This document shows positions 61,978 through 64,000 of a stretch of DNA of 64,000 bases, piece by piece. The position numbers were made by a program, and so were the translations under genes. The stretch covers positions 2,170,001 to 2,234,000 of the forward strand of contig NZ_CP087710.1 in assembly GCF_020991065.1 (NCBI RefSeq). Direction: 5' to 3'. The stretch is from Nocardioides okcheonensis (GTDB lineage: Bacteria > Actinomycetota > Actinomycetes > Propionibacteriales > Nocardioidaceae). Numbering within the stretch: the first letter of the stretch is position 1; each line of letters opens with the position of its first letter. Under the pieces are notes generated by a model. It saw only the letters and a list, made by a program, of their open reading frames with translations, had not been told where the DNA came from and did no database searches.

Positions 61978-63087
61978 GTGACGCACGTGGGCAGCGCCGA
62001 GTCGGCCGGTGGCCGGCTCGGCGCTGTCCTCGCCCTGCCTCGTTCCGGGCTCGCGGCGCTCGGTCCGCACGGACCGTGGGTGGCCACCACGCCCGCACTC
62101 GCCAAGCGGGTGCTGACCGAGCCGGACGCCTTCGACTTCCCCGGGGACGTGAGCCGCAGCGGGGACCTCTCCGCGAGCCGCGGCGACACCCGTTCGGGCC
62201 ACCTCGGCTTCGCACCGCTGGACGCGGACGCGGTCGCGCGCGGCGCGGCGCTCTTCACCACCGAGTGGGACGCCGCCTGCGCCGACCACGAGCGCACCGC
62301 GCCCGGCTCCGCCTACGACGCGATGGTCATGCTGCGCCTGCCGGTCGCGCTCGCGACCTGCGCTGCCGTGCTGCCGGAGGCCTCCGACGCGCAGCGGCGG
62401 GTCGTGGCCGACCGGGTCCTGGCGTGGATCGACGCCCTCGGCCCGGTGATCGCGGCCCGACGCCCGCCCTCGCGCTGGAGCCGCGTACGGCGCGCCGAGG
62501 AGCGCGCCCGCCACGCGCTCGACGACACGCTGCTGGGTGTCCCCGGCCTCGTGGGGACCCCCCAGCAGGTCGCCACCATGCTGGCCGCCGGCATCCAGGT
62601 CCCGATCGCGGCCGGCGCGTGGCTGCTGGCCTGGCTCGCCGACCACCCGACCGGCCTGGTCGACCCCGTCCACGCCGCGTGGGAGACCGTGCGCCTGACG
62701 CCCCCCACCTGGGTGACCGCGCGGCAGGCGGTCCGCGACTGCGAGCTCGACGGGCAGCGCGTCCCCGCAGGCGGTCTCGTGATGGTCAGCCCGTTGCTGC
62801 TCGGCCGACGACCCGACCTGGTGCCCGGGGCGGCCGACGACCTGTCCCGCTTCGTCCCCGAGCGCTGGGACGACCCGTCGCGGCGACCCGGCGCCTGGCT
62901 CCCGTTCGGCGCCGGTCCGCACGCGTGCCCGGGCCGCAACCTGGGGCTCGCGATGCTCGTCCGGCTGGCGGGCTGGGGCGTCCGGCACGAGATCACCCTG
63001 CGCGAGCCCGTGAGAATCGACCAGAGCCGGGGCATCGCCCCGGTACCGTTCCGTATCGACGTCGCGCGGAGGGAGGTGTCGCCGTGA
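61978..63087 (+). CDS. Cytochrome P450 (atypical I-helix)
   Basis: A 369-aa P450. The heme loop is FGAGPHACPGR (Cys about 317) and the K-helix ETVR is at 236-239. The I-helix region AAGIQVPIAAGAW (about 203-215) lacks the usual acid-alcohol pair AGxxTT, as in some P450s that form crosslinks rather than hydroxylate. The N-terminus is short and there is no membrane anchor. GTG 61978 gives a normal soluble bacterial P450. It is coupled to the following kinase by GTGA. Confidence 0.9.
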   Translation: MTHVGSAESAGGRLGAVLALPRSGLAALGPHGPWVATTPALAKRVLTEPDAFDFPGDVSRSGDLSASRGDTRSGHLGFAPLDADAVARGAALFTTEWDAACADHERTAPGSAYDAMVMLRLPVALATCAAVLPEASDAQRRVVADRVLAWIDALGPVIAARRPPSRWSRVRRAEERARHALDDTLLGVPGLVGTPQQVATMLAAGIQVPIAAGAWLLAWLADHPTGLVDPVHAAWETVRLTPPTWVTARQAVRDCELDGQRVPAGGLVMVSPLLLGRRPDLVPGAADDLSRFVPERWDDPSRRPGAWLPFGAGPHACPGRNLGLAMLVRLAGWGVRHEITLREPVRIDQSRGIAPVPFRIDVARREVSP

Positions 63088-64000
63088 TCGAGCACCCTGC
63101 GCTCCAGGTCGTCTCCGGCGCGCCCGTCTCCGGCGACGGCGCCGCTCTTGCGCGTCGGATCCTCGACGGGGACGGCAGCGTCGCGGAGTCCCTCGAGATG
63201 GTGGCCCGGCACCTCCTCACCGACCCCCGCGTCGAGGTCGTGGTCGGCGCTCTCACCGTCTTCGCCCCCGACGACCGATCGGGCTGGGTGCAGCTCGGGG
63301 GGCGCGCCTGGATCCGGGAGTGGGCGCGTCCGGGCTCGGGGTTCTCCGCGCTGCCGCCCCCGGACGCGGGGCCCGAGGCCGCCCTCAGCATGCCGTGGCT
63401 GTCGGGCCTCGCCCGCAAGGACACCGTCGTGATCGTGGACCGCGAGCTGCTCCCGCCCGAGGCGGACGTCGACCGTTCCGAGCTGAGCCGGTTCGGGGTG
63501 CGCAGCCTGGTCGCCTCGACCCTGCTCTCGCGCGGCGAGATGTTCGGCAGCCTGTCGGCGATCAGCCTCGAGACGGGACCCTGGCCCGAGGAGATCGTCG
63601 AGGACGTACGCCTGCTCAGCGCCGCGATCTCCTCGCGGATCACCCTCGAGCACTCCCGCCGCGCGCTGGCCGAGGCGATCGACACCGGCACCGAGGCACA
63701 GCTCGCCTACCAGCAGTTCTTCGGCGCGGTCGGCCACGAGCTCCGCACGCCGCTCGCCGCCATCGTCGGCTACACCGAGGTGCTGATGGACGACGCGGCC
63801 GAGCAGCCCCAGGACCCGGTGTCCGCGGCGCTCCTGCGCGACGGGCCCGTGATCCTGCGCGCCTGCGACCAGCTGGTCGCGGTCGTCGACAGCCTGCTCG
63901 GCGCCGGCCGCACCATCGCGGCCGACGAGCAGCGCCAGGACGTGTGCGTCGCGGACGCGGTGGCCGACGTCCTGCACTGGCACCGGACCCCGGCTCGCAA
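63084..64000 (+). CDS. GAF-type sensor histidine kinase, 3' end outside window
   Basis: At least 305 residues are visible. The N-terminal part (about 20-195) contains a GAF-like sensor (LEMVARHLLTDPRVEVVVGALTVFAP, later SLVASTLLSRGEMFGSLSAI). The HisKA box is AVGHELRTPLAAIVGYTEVL (about 218-237); the catalytic domain is cut by the window end. GTG 63084 overlaps the P450 stop. With the upstream receiver protein it probably forms a signalling pair controlling or serving the peptide/P450 unit. Confidence 0.85.
   Translation, partial: MIEHPALQVVSGAPVSGDGAALARRILDGDGSVAESLEMVARHLLTDPRVEVVVGALTVFAPDDRSGWVQLGGRAWIREWARPGSGFSALPPPDAGPEAALSMPWLSGLARKDTVVIVDRELLPPEADVDRSELSRFGVRSLVASTLLSRGEMFGSLSAISLETGPWPEEIVEDVRLLSAAISSRITLEHSRRALAEAIDTGTEAQLAYQQFFGAVGHELRTPLAAIVGYTEVLMDDAAEQPQDPVSAALLRDGPVILRACDQLVAVVDSLLGAGRTIAADEQRQDVCVADAVADVLHWHRTPAR

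Overview
This is a high-GC (roughly 70%) actinobacterial chromosome segment. A mycothiol synthase (mshD), a GlnR orphan regulator, actinobacterial Ppk1/Pst/Pit genes, an SseA/SseC sulfur operon and DUF4395 place it in the Actinomycetota. Gene content and many GTG starts look most like Nocardioides or another Nocardioidaceae member; that genus guess is inference. No rRNA, CRISPR array, prophage or transposase gene was seen.

Layout. 1-8200: sulfate assimilation (cysC 3' part, cysD, cysN), with a LMW phosphatase-like protein, a TauE/SafE exporter, a BKACE-type enzyme with a TetR-like regulator, dtd and a GH16 lipoprotein. 8200-12200: an accessory membrane protein and two tandem PAS-PAS histidine kinases. 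12200-14700: a sulfur operon (sseC, sseA, DUF4395) preceded by a 25-codon Cys-containing leader peptide, plus a thioredoxin. 14700-21100: MerR/Hsp20 stress pair, a large secreted repeat protein, MoaD-like protein/GlnR, an AbiEi-like gene between ~60-bp direct repeats, and mshD. 21100-34500: YgfZ, Fur, nitrobindin-like protein, DsrE-like protein, Ppk1, DUF47-Pit and the pstSCAB operon with a PHO box, then mutT1. 34500-38650: a membrane-anchored protein, a small acidic protein, a cold-shock protein, an M81 peptidase and CutC. 38740-43850: a tightly overlapping five-gene operon (three ATP-grasp proteins, an MtlD-like dehydrogenase broken by two frameshifts, an MFS exporter) that runs into tRNA-Lys. 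43880-57220: quinone oxidoreductase, PAP2 protein, then a copper/cell-surface block (PKD protein, multicopper oxidase, signal peptidase, CopD-CtaG fusion, SARP-like regulator, NarL-type two-component system, receiver protein, CopC). 57140-61200: type II NADH dehydrogenase, a probable stress-sigma promoter before an RsbW-like ATPase and two CrcB proteins, a small metallopeptidase, and tRNA-Glu/tRNA-Asp. 61338-64000: response regulator, a 30-codon peptide gene, a cytochrome P450 and a GAF-type sensor kinase cut by the window edge.

The most interesting items are (i) the 30-aa Tyr/Trp-containing peptide with its adjacent P450, which looks like a minimal P450-modified RiPP locus; (ii) a family of five dispersed hairpin elements of fixed architecture (24-bp arm, 15-16-nt loop, 24-bp arm); (iii) the ATP-grasp/polyol-dehydrogenase/MFS operon; and (iv) the cysteine-type leader peptide before the sulfur operon.
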